From assembly GCF_001693775.2 (NCBI RefSeq), contig NZ_MBEW02000010.1, forward strand, positions 1-55,922: a stretch of DNA of 55,922 nucleotides. The letters run 5' to 3'. Source of the DNA: Criibacterium bergeronii. GTDB taxonomy: Bacteria > Bacillota > Clostridia > Peptostreptococcales > Filifactoraceae. The notes under the pieces are model-generated. The model worked only from the letters and a program-made list of their open reading frames with translations, searched no databases and was not told where the DNA came from. Below are positions 54,106 to 55,922 of the stretch, piece by piece. The translations under genes were made by a program, and so were the position numbers. The stretch's first letter is position 1; every line of letters begins with the position of its first letter.

Positions 54106-55752
54106 ATGATACAAACAAATTCAAATCACTTTTCATTCAAAGCTGCAATTTATTGCAGACTATCTAAAGATGATGAGCAGAAAGGAGAGAGTGCCAGCAT
54201 ACAAAACCAAAAGGAACTTTTAGAAAACTATGTAAAATCAAGGGGTTGGAGTATTTACGATGTATATATAGATGATGGATATACTGGATTAAATACAAAT
54301 AGACCATCATTTCAAAGACTAATTAGAGATATTGAAAATAAGAAAGTGGATATAGTTATAACTAAGGACTTATCAAGGCTTGGAAGAAACTATTTGCAGA
54401 CTGGATACTATACAGAAAATTTCTTCCCAAAGAACAATGTCAGATATATAGCTTTAAATGATGGAGTAGATACCTTTCAAGAAAACAACGAAATAGTTCC
54501 TTTTAAAAATGTTTTAAACGAGTTTTATTCAAGAGATGTTTCTAAAAAGATGAAATCTGCCTATATGACAAGAGCAAGGCAAGGGAAATTTATTGGTTGT
54601 CTTGCTCCAATAGGATATAGGAAAGACAAAGATGATCCACATAAATTAGTAATCGATGATGAAACTTCATGGATTGTTGAAAAAATTTTTGATCTTGCTT
54701 TTAGTGGTTATGGAGTACAAGCAATTAGGAGAAGACTTTTTGAAGAAAAAATACCTACACCTACCTGGTGGAATAGAAAAAAAGGACTTAGAAATAAAAA
54801 AACTAAGTTAGAAATGACCGTAGATGGTGGAGAGTATTGGTGGGACTGCACAACCCTAAAAGAAATTATTGAAAACCCAGTTTATATTGGTCATATTGCT
54901 AGTCAAAAAGTTAATTATAAATTCAAAGTAGGTTGGTTATCCGATAAACCTAAAGAGGAATGGATAATAGTAGAAAATACACACGAACCAATTATTTCTG
55001 AAGATATTTATAATATAGCAAATGAAAAATTAAAGAGCAGGAGAAGACCATTTAAAAATGGAGAAGAAAGCATATTTGCAGGCATTGTGAAATGTCCCGA
55101 TTGTGGAAAATCTTTAAATCTTGGAAGAAACAAATCGAAAAAAAGAGAAAAGTTACTCACTTGTAACACTTATAGAAGATATGGAAAGTCATTATGTAGT
55201 CAACATAGAATTTATTACGATACTCTTTATGAGATAGTGCTTAAAGATATTAGGAAAAATGCAGAAATAGCATTGAAAGACGAAAAAGAAATCATAAAAG
55301 CACTTGAAAAATCACGAGAAGTTGATAATGAAGAAGAACAAAAATTTATTATGGATAAGATTTACGAAGATCAGATAAGAGTAGAAGACTTAACTAAAAA
55401 GATTGAAAGACTATATGATGACTGGCTCGATAACAAGATAAGTGAAAGTAACTTCCAAAAAATTCTTGAAAAATCACAAAACGAACAAGATTATCTAAAT
55501 CAAAGAATAGAAGATAATAAAAAATTGATTGTTAAAGAAGATCTTGAAGATATTAATGTCAAAAAATGGATTGAACTCATAAAAAAACATAGGGATATAA
55601 AGAAGCTGGACAAAGAAACCTTAAACGAACTCATCTCAAAAATCTATGTTCACGAAAAAGAAGTAGTGAATGGAGAAATCACCCAAACAATTGATATTTA
55701 CTACAATTTCATAGGAAATACAGACACATTACAAGTATTTTACAATCTCTAA
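54106..55752 (+). CDS. Large serine recombinase of insertion A
   Basis: A 548-residue protein. The resolvase domain has catalytic Ser20 in AIYCRLSKDD, then DDGYTGLNTNRPSF and TKDLSRLGRNYLQTGYYTEN. The recombinase domain, a zinc ribbon (KCPDCGKSLNLGRNKS and a later Cys) and a coiled coil follow, ending YYNFIGNTDTLQVFYNL. AAGGAGGA precedes the ATG. It ends 3 bases before the maff2 3' fragment, so it is the likely integrase that targeted maff2. It is TndX/TnpX-like and clearly distinct from the B and C enzymes. Confidence 0.93.
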   Translation: MIQTNSNHFSFKAAIYCRLSKDDEQKGESASIQNQKELLENYVKSRGWSIYDVYIDDGYTGLNTNRPSFQRLIRDIENKKVDIVITKDLSRLGRNYLQTGYYTENFFPKNNVRYIALNDGVDTFQENNEIVPFKNVLNEFYSRDVSKKMKSAYMTRARQGKFIGCLAPIGYRKDKDDPHKLVIDDETSWIVEKIFDLAFSGYGVQAIRRRLFEEKIPTPTWWNRKKGLRNKKTKLEMTVDGGEYWWDCTTLKEIIENPVYIGHIASQKVNYKFKVGWLSDKPKEEWIIVENTHEPIISEDIYNIANEKLKSRRRPFKNGEESIFAGIVKCPDCGKSLNLGRNKSKKREKLLTCNTYRRYGKSLCSQHRIYYDTLYEIVLKDIRKNAEIALKDEKEIIKALEKSREVDNEEEQKFIMDKIYEDQIRVEDLTKKIERLYDDWLDNKISESNFQKILEKSQNEQDYLNQRIEDNKKLIVKEDLEDINVKKWIELIKKHRDIKKLDKETLNELISKIYVHEKEVVNGEITQTIDIYYNFIGNTDTLQVFYNL

Positions 55753-55755
55753 TTA

Positions 55756-55839
55756 GGCATAAAGCAGCTTATGGCTGGAGGCGGTATCGTCTTAATCGGA
55801 TTAAAGCTCATTCCACTACTTGCCAATGTACTCAAGTAA
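55756..55839 (+). pseudogene. 3' part of host maff2
   Basis: The frame reads GIKQLMAGGGIVLIGLKLIP, LLANVLK and a stop. It aligns with GMKQLMAGGGVALIGLTLVP of the intact Maff2 at 32713-32928. Together with 1-92 it accounts for one Maff2 protein except for two or three loop codons at the junction. Confidence 0.9.
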
Positions 55840-55858
55840 GAAGAAAAGGAGAAATTAA

Positions 55859-55922
55859 ATGTTTGGAATATTCGACAAGATAGAGGAGTTTTTCAAAGAT
55901 CTTCTACTGGGCGGTATCCAAG
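55859..55922 (+). CDS. VirB6-like protein, partial (host ICE)
   Basis: AAAGGAG and an ATG at 55859 start MFGIFDKIEEFFKDLLLGGI, cut by the window end. It has the same plan as MIWQMIEDWFRGILTDGILS at the start of the element C VirB6-like protein, which also follows maff2. This confirms that the outermost DNA is a separate Tn1549-like ICE. Confidence 0.8.
   Translation, partial: MFGIFDKIEEFFKDLLLGGIQ

Overview
The window looks like accessory DNA of a low-GC Gram-positive anaerobe (Clostridia/Tissierellia type). Almost every gene belongs to Tn1549/CTn-like conjugative or mobilizable elements, to their small serine-recombinase relatives, or to antibiotic-resistance cargo. Base composition is mosaic by eye: about 55-60% GC for 4.4-38.2 kb and roughly one third GC for 38.3-55.7 kb. 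No rRNA, tRNA or CRISPR array was seen, and I found no housekeeping gene apart from a possible scrap of an rRNA-methylase target site near 48.1 kb.

The layout is nested. (1) Both ends of the window belong to one host conjugative element. Its maff2 gene is split: the 5' part is at 1-92, the 3' part at 55756-55839, and the next host gene (VirB6-like) starts at 55859. (2) About 55.7 kb sits inside that gene, ending with a large serine recombinase (54106-55752) that stops 3 bases before the right junction. (3) Inside it is a mobilizable element B: sigma factor, MobC, relaxase, replication genes, TnpW, and a serine recombinase starting at 9994. (4) B's recombinase is itself cut after codon 61 by a complete 26.6 kb Tn1549-like ICE (element C, about 10179-36756). 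Removing C at a shared TT restores an open 536-residue recombinase.

Element C has its own recombinase, TnpW, sigma and helix-turn-helix genes, MobC and relaxase, and a long leftward transfer operon: replication protein, PcfB, VirD4, Maff2, VirB6, MT-A70, PrgI, VirB4, DNA methylase, NlpC/P60, PP-loop protein, DUF4315, DUF4366, topoisomerase III, Cys-rich VLP, a giant ArdC-like protein and TTRAP. Its cargo is a two-gene operon, a Cys-rich KTR protein and an RlmN/Cfr-like radical-SAM enzyme. Upstream lies a transcription-attenuation leader with a strong promoter, the peptide MLHSMRIR and a perfect terminator. This is the most interesting regulatory unit here.

Other cargo lies outside C. On the left are a tet(32)-like ribosomal-protection gene with its MRQGILK attenuator, a frameshifted XRE/membrane regulator and a SAM methyltransferase. 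The low-GC right part holds a MarR/MATE pair (MATE frameshifted, MarR with twin operators), a broken KTR gene, an orphan AbiEi antitoxin, a HEPN-like protein, an orphan mobC, erm(A)/erm(TR) with two leader peptides, a truncated aminoglycoside phosphotransferase-like gene, a cytidine-deaminase-like gene and a metallo-beta-lactamase-fold gene. The rightmost block is a MobA/MobL mobilization module with PcfB, replication genes and the outer recombinase.

A palindrome of the form CTTGTTGGG...CCCAAACCC precedes mobC in three different elements and is probably their oriT. Element C carries a second, inverted copy. Many relics (tnpV, rep, relaxase, methylase) mark repeated insertion and deletion.
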